Of a stretch of 64,000 bases of DNA, positions 51,673 to 61,391 are shown piece by piece; within the stretch, counting starts at the first letter, position 1; every line of letters begins with the position of its first letter. Source of the stretch: Candidatus Manganitrophus noduliformans (lineage in GTDB: Bacteria; Nitrospirota; Nitrospiria; SBBL01; Manganitrophaceae). Position numbers and translations under genes: made by a program. The stretch spans positions 620,001 to 684,000 of the forward strand of contig NZ_VTOW01000003.1 of the NCBI RefSeq assembly GCF_012184425.1, written 5' to 3'. The notes below the pieces were generated by a model. The model worked only from the letters and a program-made list of their open reading frames with translations, was not told where the DNA came from and did no database searches.

Positions 51673-52610
51673 GAAATTGAAACCGTCCCTCCCCATCCGT
51701 ATCCCTTCTTCCGCAGAACGCGATAGAGGATAACGACCCCGACGAAGAGAGCCGCAAGCAAAAGGGTCATCCAACCCGCCTCGGTTTTGCGCACGACGAC
51801 GGAGATGACATTTTTCCCGCCGAAGTAATAGACGACGCTTCCCAGATTAAGCAGCCCATGCAGAATCATGCCGGGGAAAAGGCTCTCCGTCCGCTCGTAG
51901 AGATAGGCCGAAAGGACCCCGGTGAGGAGATGGGGGCTCGCGATCGATCCGTCCGCCAGGGTGAAAAGAAAAGAGGAGATGAGCGCCGCCATGATCGGAT
52001 CGGACTTCCGGCGGATCGGCCCATATAACAGGCCGCGGAAGACGATCTCCTCCGCAAACGGACGAAGGACCACCATGAATAGGATTGGAATGACGACGGA
52101 AGGGAGCCCCCACATTTTTTCAAAGAAGTGCATCAGGGCGGTGACCAGATCGCGGTTTCGGTAAAGCCGCATCAACCAGGCTTGGGACACTTCGACCGAT
52201 TGAAACAGAAGGAAGATATAGAAGACGCAGTAAAGAACGAAGAACACACCGATGATCCACCTCATCGCGAAGAGGAGGCGTATTCCCAACCGCTCCGATG
52301 AAAAGCCGAGGAGGGTAAAGGGCTGACCGGTGATGAGCCGGTAAAAGAGGAGAACGCCGACGAAGACCGAGATTTCGGCCAGAAAATAGATCGGCACGAT
52401 GGCCGGTTGATTCCGGAAGGACCAGGGGGACCAGAGAACGATGGCGCTGACCGATTTGAGAAGGGTCGCGGCGAAGATGCCGATCCAAATGCTCCAGCCC
52501 TGTCGGTCGAACAGGGCTCCCCGGTCAGGATAGGCGTCCTTCTTGACCGAAAAGACGGACCCCGCCGCCAAGAGAACGAGTAGATAGAAAGAGAGCGTCC
52601 ACCATGTCAT
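51669..52610 (-). CDS. CPBP-family intramembrane protease (CAAX-like)
   Basis: 313 residues with about eight membrane segments. The family's glutamate-rich motif is in RPFAEEIVFRGLLYGPIRRK (EExxxR) near residue 205, followed by ISSFLFTLADG (the FxxxH-type motif; His is replaced by Asp-Gly) and MILHGLLNLGSVVYY (HxxxN). The middle motif differs from the consensus. Proposed to process prenylated or bacteriocin-related peptides; the substrate here is unknown. Confidence 0.85.
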   Translation of the reverse strand: MTWWTLSFYLLVLLAAGSVFSVKKDAYPDRGALFDRQGWSIWIGIFAATLLKSVSAIVLWSPWSFRNQPAIVPIYFLAEISVFVGVLLFYRLITGQPFTLLGFSSERLGIRLLFAMRWIIGVFFVLYCVFYIFLLFQSVEVSQAWLMRLYRNRDLVTALMHFFEKMWGLPSVVIPILFMVVLRPFAEEIVFRGLLYGPIRRKSDPIMAALISSFLFTLADGSIASPHLLTGVLSAYLYERTESLFPGMILHGLLNLGSVVYYFGGKNVISVVVRKTEAGWMTLLLAALFVGVVILYRVLRKKGYGWGGTVSIS

Positions 52611-52697
52611 CGGAGAGATCCAGGGAGGAGATCAAGGATTCAGAAGCCGGTGATCAGTATCAGAGAGAAAGATTTTCCATTCTTGACTCTATCAGCA

Positions 52698-53030
52698 TTA
52701 TTTCAGTCCCGCAAGATAAGTCGCCACCGCGTCGAGCTGTTTCTCGGTGAGGGCGACCTTCGGCATCCGCGTTCCCGGCCTTGCTTTTTCGGGATCTTGA
52801 AGGAAATCCCGGAGGGCCGCTTCCTCCAAACGCCCTCCGACGTTCGAGAGATTCGGTCCGCGCGTTCCGCCGGAGCCGTTGATCACATGGCACCGCTTGC
52901 ACCTGGCATCAAAGACCTTCTGCCCCGCCTCGGCCGGCGAAAGGCCCGCCAGCGCCTCATCGCTGATTCCGCCCGAACAACCTGTCAGTAAAATTCCGAC
53001 CGCCACCATGGCCCAAATGAGTTTCGACAT
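52698..53030 (-). CDS. Lipid-anchored c-type cytochrome
   Basis: 110 residues. A lipoprotein signal (MSKLIWAMVAVGILLTGC, lipobox LTGC) precedes one heme-binding site, CKRCH, near residue 43. The distal methionine is in GTRMPKVALTEKQLDAVATYLAGL. An anchored periplasmic mono-heme electron carrier. It is divergent to leuC and shares the intergenic region. Its partner is not evident in the window. Confidence 0.93.
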   Translation of the reverse strand: MSKLIWAMVAVGILLTGCSGGISDEALAGLSPAEAGQKVFDARCKRCHVINGSGGTRGPNLSNVGGRLEEAALRDFLQDPEKARPGTRMPKVALTEKQLDAVATYLAGLK

Positions 53031-53117
53031 GCTTTATGCCCCCTTATTTTCAAAATGAAAAGCATCTTATCAAAGAGAAGGGAAATAATCAAAACAAAGT
53101 CCGTCTGAAAACCACTT

Positions 53118-53145
53118 TTCAACGCCACTTGGTTTCGGTTATAAT
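53118..53145 (+). promoter_or_regulatory. Predicted leuC promoter
   Basis: TTCAAC (53118-53123, weak -35), 16 bp spacer, perfect TATAAT (53140-53145). About 48 bp before the leuC start; no leader attenuator recognised. Confidence 0.55.
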
Positions 53146-53193
53146 GGCGGCTCGCATCGTCATTAAACGGATTGATCGGGAGATGAGAACAGC

Positions 53194-54600
53194 ATGAAAC
53201 CGAAAACAATGTTTGAAAAGATCTGGGAAGCCCACGTCGTCCATGAAGAGGCCGGGAAGCCGTCGCTCATTTACATCGATCGGCATTTGATTCATGAGGT
53301 GACCTCGGCCCAAGCCTTCGACGGACTTCGGCTGGCCAAGCGGAAGGTGCGGCGGCCCGAATTAACGTTCGCCACGATGGATCACAACGTCCCGACCACC
53401 GATCGCGCCCTCCCGATCGAAGATGAAATCTCGGCCAAACAGATGGACACCCTCTCGCGCAATTGCAAAGAGTTCGGGGTGACCCTCTTCGATCTGAACG
53501 ATCCGGAGCAAGGGATCGTCCATGTCATCGGTCCGGAATTGGGGCTGACCCTCCCCGGCTTTACTCTTGTCTGCGGCGACAGCCATACCTCCACCCACGG
53601 GGCGTTCGGGGCGCTGGCGTTCGGAATCGGCACGAGCGAGGTGGAGCATGTCTTGGCGACGCAGTGTCTTCTTCAAGACAGACCGAAAACCTTCCTGATC
53701 GACGTGAACGGCCCGCGCCCCTACGGCGTGGAGGCGAAAGACATCATCCTCTCCATCATCGGGCGGATCGGCACCGGCGGCGGCGTCGGCAGCGTCATCG
53801 AATACGCCGGCGATACGATCCGGTCGCTCAGCATGGAAGAGCGCATGACCGTTTGCAACATGTCGATCGAGGGCGGAGCCCGCGCCGGGATGATCGCCCC
53901 GGACGAGAAGACCTTTGAATATTTGAAAGGACGAAAATACGCCCCCAAAGATTTTGATGCGGCGGTGGCGCGATGGAAGAAGCTCCCGACCGATCCGGGC
54001 GCGGCCTTCGATCGAACGCTGAAGATCGATGCGGCGACGTTGACCCCTCAGGTCACCTGGGGAACCAATCCCGGCCAGGTCCTGCCGATCGACGCCCGCA
54101 TTCCGAATCCGTCCGAATATACCGATCCGAACGACCGGAAGTCGGCCGAGCGGGCCCTCGAATACATGGGGCTGCACCCCGGAACCCGGATCGAGGAGAT
54201 CCCGATCGAGCGTGTCTTCATCGGCTCCTGCACCAACGCCCGGATCGAAGATCTTCGCCGGGTCGCCCAGTTCGTGAAGGGCCGCCGGGTCTCCTCCAAA
54301 GTCTATGCGATGATCGTCCCCGGATCGCAGCAGGTGAAGAAAAAGGCCGAAGAGGAAGGGCTCCATCGCATCTTCAAAGAGGCCGGGTTCGATTGGCGGG
54401 AGTCGGGCTGCTCGATGTGCCTCGGCATGAATCCCGATATCCTCAAGCCGGGCGAACGCTGCGCCTCCACCTCCAACCGGAATTTCGAGGGACGCCAGGG
54501 AAAGGGAGGACGGACCCATCTCGTCAGCCCGATCATGGCGGCCGCCGCGGCGGTCGAGGGACATTTCGTCGACGTTCGTCAATACGATTCTAAAAAGTAG
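53194..54600 (+). CDS. leuC: 3-isopropylmalate dehydratase large subunit
   Basis: 468 residues, full length. The [4Fe-4S] cysteines are in [14 protein letters not shown] near residue 350 and [10 protein letters not shown] near residue 411; [27 protein letters not shown] is also conserved. With LeuD it isomerises 2-isopropylmalate in leucine synthesis. RBS GGGAGAT; leuD follows after 13 bp. Confidence 0.97.
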   Translation: MKPKTMFEKIWEAHVVHEEAGKPSLIYIDRHLIHEVTSAQAFDGLRLAKRKVRRPELTFATMDHNVPTTDRALPIEDEISAKQMDTLSRNCKEFGVTLFDLNDPEQGIVHVIGPELGLTLPGFTLVCGDSHTSTHGAFGALAFGIGTSEVEHVLATQCLLQDRPKTFLIDVNGPRPYGVEAKDIILSIIGRIGTGGGVGSVIEYAGDTIRSLSMEERMTVCNMSIEGGARAGMIAPDEKTFEYLKGRKYAPKDFDAAVARWKKLPTDPGAAFDRTLKIDAATLTPQVTWGTNPGQVLPIDARIPNPSEYTDPNDRKSAERALEYMGLHPGTRIEEIPIERVFIGSCTNARIEDLRRVAQFVKGRRVSSKVYAMIVPGSQQVKKKAEEEGLHRIFKEAGFDWRESGCSMCLGMNPDILKPGERCASTSNRNFEGRQGKGGRTHLVSPIMAAAAAVEGHFVDVRQYDSKK

Positions 54601-54613
54601 AAAGGGAGAATTC

Positions 54614-55207
54614 ATGGAGCCATTCACCAAATTAAACGGACTGGTCGCGCTGCTCGATCTTCCGAACGTCGATACCGATCAGATCATTCCGAAGCAGTTT
54701 CTGAAGCGGATCGAGCGGACCGGATTCGGACAGTTTCTTTTTTATGACTGGCGTTTTATCGACGGCAAGCAGCTCAACCCCGAATTCGAGATGAACGCCG
54801 ACCGGTATAAAGGGGCGACGATTCTCGTCACGCGCGCCAACTTCGGCTGCGGCTCCTCGCGCGAGCATGCCCCCTGGTCGCTCCTCGATTACGGCTTCAA
54901 GTGCCTCATCGCCCCCTCTTTCGCCGACATCTTCTACAACAATTGTTTTAAAAACGGGATGCTTCCGATCGTCCTTTCCGAGGATCAGATCGAAACGATC
55001 TTCCAGCGGACCCGCGCCAGGGAGGGTTATCGATTGAATGTCGATCTGGAAAAGCGGGAGATCGCTTCTTCCGACGGCCTGCTCTTTCAATTCGATGTCG
55101 ATCCCTTCCGGCGGCATTGCCTCTTAAACGGATTGGATGATATCGGGTTGACGCTCCAGCAGGAAGAGAAGATCAGCGCGTACGAGAAAACGCGCGCCTG
55201 GGTCTAA
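54614..55207 (+). CDS. leuD: 3-isopropylmalate dehydratase small subunit
   Basis: 197 residues, proteobacterial-type length. [33 protein letters not shown] and [44 protein letters not shown] are the classic LeuD blocks. Forms the heterodimer with LeuC. AAAGGGAG lies before the ATG. Confidence 0.97.
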   Translation: MEPFTKLNGLVALLDLPNVDTDQIIPKQFLKRIERTGFGQFLFYDWRFIDGKQLNPEFEMNADRYKGATILVTRANFGCGSSREHAPWSLLDYGFKCLIAPSFADIFYNNCFKNGMLPIVLSEDQIETIFQRTRAREGYRLNVDLEKREIASSDGLLFQFDVDPFRRHCLLNGLDDIGLTLQQEEKISAYEKTRAWV

Positions 55208-55241
55208 GGTAGAGATCCACTCACCTTCAACGCCGAGCTGC

Positions 55242-55775
55242 GTGTCCATCGAGCCGAAAGAAATCGAACCGACCGGCTGGGTCAAAAAGCTGGGGCCCTA
55301 TTTCGTCATCCTCTTCCTGGGGCTCGCGCTGGGTGGATTTATTATCTCCTTCCTCCTCCCCTCCATCTGGAAACCGGACTCCCTTGCCGCAATCGAATTC
55401 ATCAAAGCCGACTATCAATCCATGCTGGCAGAAGGGGTTCGGGATCTTCCGGAGGAGACGACCGCCTACGCGGAGCGCGAGGAGTGTTGGACGGGAGATC
55501 AGACCCACTGTGTTTACGGTTGGTATACCGAATGGAAAGGGGCGGTCTACCTCATCAGCTATACATATGGCACGCGGGAGGATGACCGGCGGGGTATTCT
55601 GCGGGGCTGGTGGTGGGAGGTCGATATGAAAAACAAAACGGCCCGCCCCGTCTGGCTCTCCGAAGCGCTTTGGAAATCGTATGCGCTCCAGCCGACCGAA
55701 GGCTTCCTTGGCCTCATCGATTCGGCGGAAAATCCGCTTCACCCGGCCATCCCTCCGCTCATGAAAATTCCATGA
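55242..55775 (+). CDS. Single-pass membrane protein of unknown function
   Basis: 177 residues from a GTG start. One membrane helix (YFVILFLGLALGGFIISFLLP, residues 20-40), then a soluble domain with CWTGDQTHCVYGWYTEW near residue 82 and a Trp-rich run GWWWEVD. The two Cys, seven residues apart, could form a disulfide if the domain is periplasmic. It starts 34 bp after leuD but no leucine role is apparent; family not recognised. Confidence 0.7.
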   Translation: MSIEPKEIEPTGWVKKLGPYFVILFLGLALGGFIISFLLPSIWKPDSLAAIEFIKADYQSMLAEGVRDLPEETTAYAEREECWTGDQTHCVYGWYTEWKGAVYLISYTYGTREDDRRGILRGWWWEVDMKNKTARPVWLSEALWKSYALQPTEGFLGLIDSAENPLHPAIPPLMKIP

Positions 55776-55865
55776 CTCGAAATGAGTCGACGGACAATCC
55801 CCTGATCCGGGAGATTGTCCGCCGACGAAGGAATGATTTTTAGAGGAAGAATAAATCAGCCGCGT

Positions 55866-56096
55866 TCAGCGGGCGGAGTGGATGATCGGCTCGCCGGCGT
55901 GGGGCTTCAGATATTTTATTTTCCCAACGACAGGCCGCTGCGTGGTTCCACTCCAGTTCGGTTCGATCCCCTCGGGTGTCTGATTGTTGTCCGGAACGTC
56001 GGACTGAATATCCATCGATGAAGTCATTGCAAAGATCACATTAATAAATAAGAAAGCAATTAAGACAATCCATAATCCAAAATATTGATCGATCAT
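55866..56096 (-). CDS. Small membrane protein, 76 aa
   Basis: 76 residues, with a strong RBS (AAGGAGGTAAA directly before the ATG). One N-terminal helix (FGLWIVLIAFLFINVIFAM) is followed by a polar tail (SSMDIQSDVPDNNQTPEGIEPNWS). The tail ends in IKYLKPHAGEPIIHSAR. It is probably real given the RBS. Function unknown. Confidence 0.65.
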   Translation of the reverse strand: MIDQYFGLWIVLIAFLFINVIFAMTSSMDIQSDVPDNNQTPEGIEPNWSGTTQRPVVGKIKYLKPHAGEPIIHSAR

Positions 56097-56203
56097 TTTA
56101 CCTCCTTGAAGATTTTTGAAAATACATTTTTCATATACAGCAAGGCCCGTGCCAAATGATCATTCTCGTATACTCTTTTATCCTATTGAAACAAGGAGAT
56201 AAA

Positions 56204-56467
56204 ATGAACTTTGCTTTCTTCTTGCGAAAAGAATCCGCCCAATCGGGTGGGCAAATCCCCCAACGGTGGGGCAAATCCCCCGGATTGATTCAGGAATGTG
56301 GATCTCGGATTGAACGCTCTGCGCGTCTGTCTCCCGTCGATCCTAAGCCATTCCCGGGTTCGCTTCCATTGGGTGTTTTCGACTGCATCAGGTCATCGGA
56401 GGTTGCGGCAGTCCGCACTGTACTTGCATTGACATCTTTCACTCAATCGGCAGTTACGGTATGGTGA
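56204..56467 (+). CDS. Doubtful small ORF with a strong RBS, 87 aa
   Basis: AAGGAGATAAA precedes the ATG at 56204. The product (MNFAFFLRKESAQSGGQ...SAVTVW) has no recognisable fold, and its composition looks non-coding beyond residue 12. Its stop overlaps the start of the hydrolase (ATGGTGA), so it could serve translational coupling. The RBS may be chance. Confidence 0.25.
   Translation: MNFAFFLRKESAQSGGQIPQRWGKSPGLIQECGSRIERSARLSPVDPKPFPGSLPLGVFDCIRSSEVAAVRTVLALTSFTQSAVTVW
56236..56281 (+). repeat. Imperfect tandem motif
   Basis: Two near-identical units, GGTGGGCAAATCCCCC then GGTGGGGCAAATCCCCC, separated by four bases. Each unit is itself partly palindromic (GGGG...CCCC). In the gap upstream of the hydrolase; too few copies to call more than a local duplication. 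Confidence 0.5.
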
Positions 56468-57288
56468 AAGCGCCACGGATTCGATTCCTTCAATCTTTCA
56501 CCTTCTGGTTCTTATCGGCCTTTCTCCTGGAAAGCGGTTGCGCCATGAAAAGCCTCATTTTCTTCCCCGAGAAAGAGATCACCCTCACCCCCGCCGACGC
56601 CGGCCTTGCATTCGAAGACCTCACCCTTACCACCGCCGACGGCGTCAAAATCAACGGGTGGTTCGTCCCCCATCCCGAAGCACAGACGACGATTCTCTGG
56701 CTTCACGGAAACGGGGGGAACATGAGCCACCGGGTAGGGCGAATCGACCGTTCCCATCACACGCTAAAAGCAAACGTTCTCATCATCGACTATCGGGGAT
56801 ATGGGCGAAGCGGCGGGCGGGTCTCGGAGAAAGGGACCTATCTGGATGCCGTCGCGGCGTATGATTACCTTCTCACCCGGGACGATGTCGATCCGGCGAG
56901 GATCATTCCTTTCGGGGCTTCGCTCGGGGCGGCGGTTGCGGTCGAGCTGGCCCTTCAGAGAAAAGTGCAGGGGCTGGTCTTGGAGGCGCCCTTCACCTCG
57001 ATTCGAGAGATGGCGCGGGTCGCCCTCCCCTGGCTTCCGGTCGGAGGGCTCATCACGACCCGCTACGATAATCTCTCGAAGATCGGACGATTGGAAATTC
57101 CGATCTTGATCCTCCACGGCGACCGGGACGAGACGATTCCCTTCGCGCAGGGCCGGAAGCTCTTCGAGGCGGCCCGCGGGCCGAAGACCTTTTATGCGAT
57201 TCCCGGCGCCGGCCACAACAATACCGAAGAGGTCGGAGGCGAGGCCTATTTCAAGGCGATGGCCGACTTTATCCTCCGCCTTCCCTGA
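56461..57288 (+). CDS. Lipoprotein alpha/beta hydrolase
   Basis: 275 residues. An N-terminal signal peptide (FLQSFTFWFLSAFLLESGC) ends in a lipobox, LESGC, so it is a lipid-anchored envelope enzyme. The hydrolase core has oxyanion HGNGGN near residue 80, nucleophile elbow PFGASLGAA (GxSxG) near residue 158, Asp in LILHGDRDETIPF and His in PGAGHNN. No clear RBS, and a TTGACA at 56429-56434 lacks a good -10. It overlaps the MFS gene tail-to-tail by 20 bp. Substrate unknown. Confidence 0.88.
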   Translation: MVKAPRIRFLQSFTFWFLSAFLLESGCAMKSLIFFPEKEITLTPADAGLAFEDLTLTTADGVKINGWFVPHPEAQTTILWLHGNGGNMSHRVGRIDRSHHTLKANVLIIDYRGYGRSGGRVSEKGTYLDAVAAYDYLLTRDDVDPARIIPFGASLGAAVAVELALQRKVQGLVLEAPFTSIREMARVALPWLPVGGLITTRYDNLSKIGRLEIPILILHGDRDETIPFAQGRKLFEAARGPKTFYAIPGAGHNNTEEVGGEAYFKAMADFILRLP

Positions 57289-58477
57289 GCGGCGGCCCGC
57301 TCCCCCCTTCCCCCTTCTCCCGATCAAACCGGATGAATGCAATCAGGCTGACCATCAGAACCGCCGCGGCGGCGACGTACATCCTTCCGTAACGCTCTCC
57401 GATCGCGATGAAGCCGAGCAGCGGCGCTCCGATGAAGAGACCCAAATCGTAGAGCATGGTAAAGAGGGTGATCGCGCTTCCTCGGTTTTCTTCCCGCGCC
57501 CGCTCGATCAGCATGACCGAAAGAATCGGAAAAATGAATCCATGCCCGATCCCGCTGAGCACGCCGCCCACGATCAACCCCGAGGGGGTCGGCCAGAACA
57601 AAAGGGCGACGATCCCGACCGCCATTGAAATCATCGATGGATAAAGAACCTTCTTGAGTCCGAACCGGTCGGGCCAACTGCTCCCGGCCAGCCGGACGGT
57701 CACGGCGGTGAAGGTGTACGCGATAAAGAAAGGGGTGATCGAGCCGATTCCCATCTTCAGGGCATACGGCTTGAGAAAGACCATGTAGGAGGTCATGCTG
57801 AAGGAGAAGGCGACGGTTCCGAGCAGCGGAATGCGAAGCGCCGGCCCCCGCAGAACGGAGAAGAAGCCCTCCGGTTCGGCGTCGTGAGAAGGGGTTTCGG
57901 GTTCGCGAATAAAGAGGCTGGTGAAGATCGATAAAAGCGCAAGGGTCGCGCTGCTGAGAAAGAGGGCGGGATATCCCCCAAGCCGGATAATCTGCTCCCC
58001 CACCAAAACACCGATCGCGCCGGAGAGGTGCCCCGACACCCCGAAAAGGGCGATCCCTTCCGTCCGCCGCGTTGCCGGCGACAGATCGGCGGCCAGGGTG
58101 AAGAAGGCCGCCATCAAGATTCCCATACCGAGCCCATGAAGCAGCCGGACAACGAAGATCGTCCACCCGACCTCATCGATGGCCAGATAAGAAAGATTGG
58201 CCCCCAAAAAGACCGCCCCGCCGGCGATCAATATTTTCCGCCGGCCGATCCGGTCAAGCGCCGCGCCGACCCACGGACGAATGAGGATTCCGGAAAACGA
58301 GGCGGTCCCCATGATCAGGCCGACCGTAAAAAGATCGGCTCCCAATTGCTGAAGAAACACCGGGAGCAGGACATACGGCCAAAAAGAGAGCCCAAAAAGA
58401 AGATGAGCGGTAAAGAGAAGAATAAAGGCGCGCGTGATCAGAACAGGCCGGGTTTCATGAACACTCGGATCTCTCAT
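57269..58477 (-). CDS. MFS transporter
   Basis: 402 residues with 12 predicted membrane helices. The loop 2-3 motif GxLxDRxGRR appears as GAALDRIGRRKILIAGG near residue 75. The second half has SSWPDRFGLKKVLYPSMISM near residue 265. Likely a drug or metabolite efflux carrier; specificity cannot be read from sequence. Upstream there is no regulator on the same strand. Confidence 0.92.
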   Translation of the reverse strand: MRDPSVHETRPVLITRAFILLFTAHLLFGLSFWPYVLLPVFLQQLGADLFTVGLIMGTASFSGILIRPWVGAALDRIGRRKILIAGGAVFLGANLSYLAIDEVGWTIFVVRLLHGLGMGILMAAFFTLAADLSPATRRTEGIALFGVSGHLSGAIGVLVGEQIIRLGGYPALFLSSATLALLSIFTSLFIREPETPSHDAEPEGFFSVLRGPALRIPLLGTVAFSFSMTSYMVFLKPYALKMGIGSITPFFIAYTFTAVTVRLAGSSWPDRFGLKKVLYPSMISMAVGIVALLFWPTPSGLIVGGVLSGIGHGFIFPILSVMLIERAREENRGSAITLFTMLYDLGLFIGAPLLGFIAIGERYGRMYVAAAAVLMVSLIAFIRFDREKGEGGSGPPLREGGG

Positions 58478-58549
58478 GGTTTTATCATAACAGAACTGGA
58501 AACGAAGAATGAGGGGTGAAGATCAAGAGCAAAGAGTTGATATCATACT

Positions 58550-59341
58550 TTAGGATTTGACGTAAAGTCGGTCGCGCCGATCTTTTAAGAGATGATTGTA
58601 GCGATTGAGCGATTTGTTCCGGGCCAGCTTCGGGTCGATCTCAACCACATGGGACTCCTCTTTCCGATCGGAGGCCCGATAAAGGATTCTCCCTTTCGGA
58701 TCGACCACCTCGCTCATGCCGATATAGGTGAGGGTTTCCTTCCCGCGCGATTCGGACCCGACCCGATTGGCGGTGATCGCGAAGAGTCGGTTCTCCAAGC
58801 AGCGGGTCGGCATTGCATCGGGACAATACGGCAGGACGAGGTTGGAAGGATGCGCGATGATGTCCGCCCCCAAAAGGGCGAGGCTTCGGGCCGCCTCCGG
58901 AAAGAACCAGTCGAAACAGATCATCATCCCGACGCGCGCTTTGCCGACCGGGTGGACCTGGAACCGAAGATTGCCGGGGGTGAACCAGCGGGTCTCTTCA
59001 TAGAAAAGATGGATCTTCCGGTAGACGGAAAGAAGCCCTTTCGGCCCGACCAAGACTGAAGAATTGTAAAACTGTTTTCCGCTTCGCTCCGCCAGCCCGG
59101 CGACGAGATGGGTTCTGTTCTCCTTGGCGAGGCGGATCAGCCGTTGCGTCGTCGGGCCGCTCGGGACCGGCTCGGCCAGCGCGGCGACCTCTTTTTTTGA
59201 TGTAAACTGATAGCTGGTGTTAAATAGCTCCGGCAGAACCCAGAGGTCGGCCCGCTGCCGCGTGATCCACTCCGCCGCGCGGTCGGTGTTCTTTTCCACC
59301 TCTCCGAACCGGCAATCGAATTGGACGAAACCGACTTTCAA
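58550..59341 (-). CDS. Nitrilase/carbon-nitrogen hydrolase family protein
   Basis: 263 residues with the Glu-Lys-Cys triad: E in WVLPELFNT near residue 38, K in SVYRKIHLFYEE near residue 110, C in VGMMICFDWFFPEAAR near residue 143. Such amidases cleave non-peptide C-N bonds (for example N-carbamoylputrescine, omega-amides). It overlaps the ABC ATPase by 4 bp, so is translationally coupled to it. The substrate is unknown. Confidence 0.92.
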   Translation of the reverse strand: MKVGFVQFDCRFGEVEKNTDRAAEWITRQRADLWVLPELFNTSYQFTSKKEVAALAEPVPSGPTTQRLIRLAKENRTHLVAGLAERSGKQFYNSSVLVGPKGLLSVYRKIHLFYEETRWFTPGNLRFQVHPVGKARVGMMICFDWFFPEAARSLALLGADIIAHPSNLVLPYCPDAMPTRCLENRLFAITANRVGSESRGKETLTYIGMSEVVDPKGRILYRASDRKEESHVVEIDPKLARNKSLNRYNHLLKDRRDRLYVKS

Positions 59342-60069
59342 TTTTTTGTCTCCGGGTTCCCGTCACTGGTGAAATAAAGAAATGCCTGATGAAAGGAAGA
59401 GGCCTTGGCTTCTTCCTTTAATGCCTCCGGCGTCCCTTCCCGGACCACGGCCCCCTTCTTGAGGATCAATACGCGCCGGCAGAGGCGGTCTACATACTCC
59501 ATCAGATGGCTGGAGATCAAGACAGTCGCGCCGTTTCGATTGAATTCGACAATCATCTCCGCCAGCCGCTCCATTGTGGCGACATCCAGGCCGTTGAACG
59601 GCTCATCGAGGATCAGAAGGCGCGGCGAGCCGATGAAAGCGGTGGAGAGGGCGACCTTTTTCTTCATCCCGAAGGAGAGATCCCGCAGGAGCGCTCTCCG
59701 TTTTTCGCTCAGTCCGAAGGTCGCCAACCAGCGGTCGATCTCCGCCGCCGGGGAAGGAACATTCTTGATCTCGGCGATGTAGGTTAAAAGCTCTTCCGGC
59801 GTGAGGCGCGGGTAGAGCATCGGCGATTCGGGGAGATAGCCGATCTGGCGCTTGGCCTCCTCCGGATCCTTCTTCAAGTCGATCCCGTTGATCTCCACCC
59901 GTCCCGCGTCGGGGTGAAGCAGCCCGGTGATCATCTTCATCAAGGTCGATTTGCCGGCCCCGTTGTTGCCGATCAAACCGCAGATTTCCCCGCCGATTTT
60001 TAAATCGAGCGGTTGGACAGCCACAATCCGGCCGTAGCGTTTGGTGACCCCTTGGAGCTGAATCGACAT
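59338..60069 (-). CDS. ABC transporter ATP-binding protein
   Basis: 243 residues. Walker A GLIGNNGAGKSTLMK near residue 35, signature RDLSFGMKKKVALS near residue 138 (LSFGM instead of LSGGQ), Walker B LLILDEPFNGLD near residue 155, H-loop LISSHLMEYVD near residue 187. Resembles ABC-2-type exporter ATPases. It pairs with the permease 3 bp upstream; overlap with the nitrilase gene indicates one operon. Confidence 0.94.
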   Translation of the reverse strand: MSIQLQGVTKRYGRIVAVQPLDLKIGGEICGLIGNNGAGKSTLMKMITGLLHPDAGRVEINGIDLKKDPEEAKRQIGYLPESPMLYPRLTPEELLTYIAEIKNVPSPAAEIDRWLATFGLSEKRRALLRDLSFGMKKKVALSTAFIGSPRLLILDEPFNGLDVATMERLAEMIVEFNRNGATVLISSHLMEYVDRLCRRVLILKKGAVVREGTPEALKEEAKASSFHQAFLYFTSDGNPETKN

Positions 60070-60071
60070 GG

Positions 60072-61391
60072 CTAGGCCGCCTCCTCATTTTCAAGACGCG
60101 TGATTGCGGAACCGCGCAGGTTCCCCAGAACCGGAAAGACCAGAACAAAAAGGAGCGGGTGAAAAACGGCGATAAAAAGGGTGGCGAGCAACGAGAGGAA
60201 ACCGGCGATGATGTAGTGAAGCGCCGGCTTTTGGTCCCCCTCGCAGACAGTCCCCCCCGTCAGGGCGGATACTGCAAGCCCCACGAGGACCAGTTGAAAC
60301 AGCAGAGAGAAGCCTTGCGTCGAGGAGAGCGGACGGACGATCATTTCGACGGCCCACACCAGCCAGGGAATCGGAAGAGAGAGAAAAACCGCATAGAGGA
60401 CCTTTCCTCGCCAGATCCGCTCCACCGCCAGGGGAAGAATGTAATCCATCGCGCGATAAGGCCGCTGGAGGGCAAAGAGGGTCGAAGCGGTCGCGGAGAG
60501 GAAATAGACCGCCCCCGCGCAGAAAACCGCGGCGGGAATATTTCCGCGCAGAACGACCGCCGCAACCAGAATGAAGGCAATCGCCAGATTGCGCCAGAAG
60601 AGCGGGGCGAAATTCCGCAGGGTCAACTGAAAGTCGCGCACCACCAGCGGGCGGACACTCTCTGGAAGCCACCGGCCGATCCGGTTAAAGAGGTTTCCCC
60701 TCGATTGAGATTCAAGCAGAAGCTGCTCGACCCCGGAGACATCGCTGTACCGCCACCGCCCGAATCCCCAAAATCCGACCGTCACCAGAAACGGGGCGGC
60801 GAAATCGAGCCACCAGCCCATGCTTTCGATCGGGAGAAACCAGATCAGCCAGAGGAGAATGAAGAGGGCCAAGAGGAGCTCCGCCCGGCTCGGCGGATGA
60901 AGATGATTCCATAAGATCGTCAACCCGATCTCCATGCCGGGAAAGAAAAGCCAAAAGGTAAAGACCCACCCGATCAGGTCGGGCTTATCAAAGAAGAGGA
61001 CGGCGAAAAGGGCGAAGAGAAAGAAGGGAAAGTCTCGGATCAGCTGTTCGATATAGAACATCACGTATCGTGTCTCAGGCCGGATCGGCAACAGATCATC
61101 AATCGTCAGCGATTGCTCGGTCGGATAGAGGCGTTTTGAAAGGGGGAGAAAGTTAAAGAAAATCTTCAAGGAAAGGACGGCGAGCACCCCTTGAAGCAAC
61201 GTCTCTTGGGAGATGGCGATGGACTGGACCGCGCCGATCTTGGAAGCGAAATCGTGAAAGATCCGCCGTCCCAACAGAAAGACGGCGCCGATCATGACCG
61301 GAGCGAGAATGAAATAGGTCGCCCACTCCTCCGTCCATGTCCGGACAAGCCCCTTGATCCGAACTTTCAGATACGAGCGAAGCGCACTCAT
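60072..61391 (-). CDS. ABC-2-type transporter permease
   Basis: 439 residues, about ten membrane helices distributed in two groups (about 20-200 and 260-430), with no soluble domain. Segments such as LLLALFILLWLIWFLPIESMGWWLDF are strongly hydrophobic. It lies 2 bp upstream of the ATPase gene and overlaps the ligase stop by 4 bp (ATGA). It is an exporter or regulator of unknown cargo. Confidence 0.88.
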   Translation of the reverse strand: MSALRSYLKVRIKGLVRTWTEEWATYFILAPVMIGAVFLLGRRIFHDFASKIGAVQSIAISQETLLQGVLAVLSLKIFFNFLPLSKRLYPTEQSLTIDDLLPIRPETRYVMFYIEQLIRDFPFFLFALFAVLFFDKPDLIGWVFTFWLFFPGMEIGLTILWNHLHPPSRAELLLALFILLWLIWFLPIESMGWWLDFAAPFLVTVGFWGFGRWRYSDVSGVEQLLLESQSRGNLFNRIGRWLPESVRPLVVRDFQLTLRNFAPLFWRNLAIAFILVAAVVLRGNIPAAVFCAGAVYFLSATASTLFALQRPYRAMDYILPLAVERIWRGKVLYAVFLSLPIPWLVWAVEMIVRPLSSTQGFSLLFQLVLVGLAVSALTGGTVCEGDQKPALHYIIAGFLSLLATLFIAVFHPLLFVLVFPVLGNLRGSAITRLENEEAA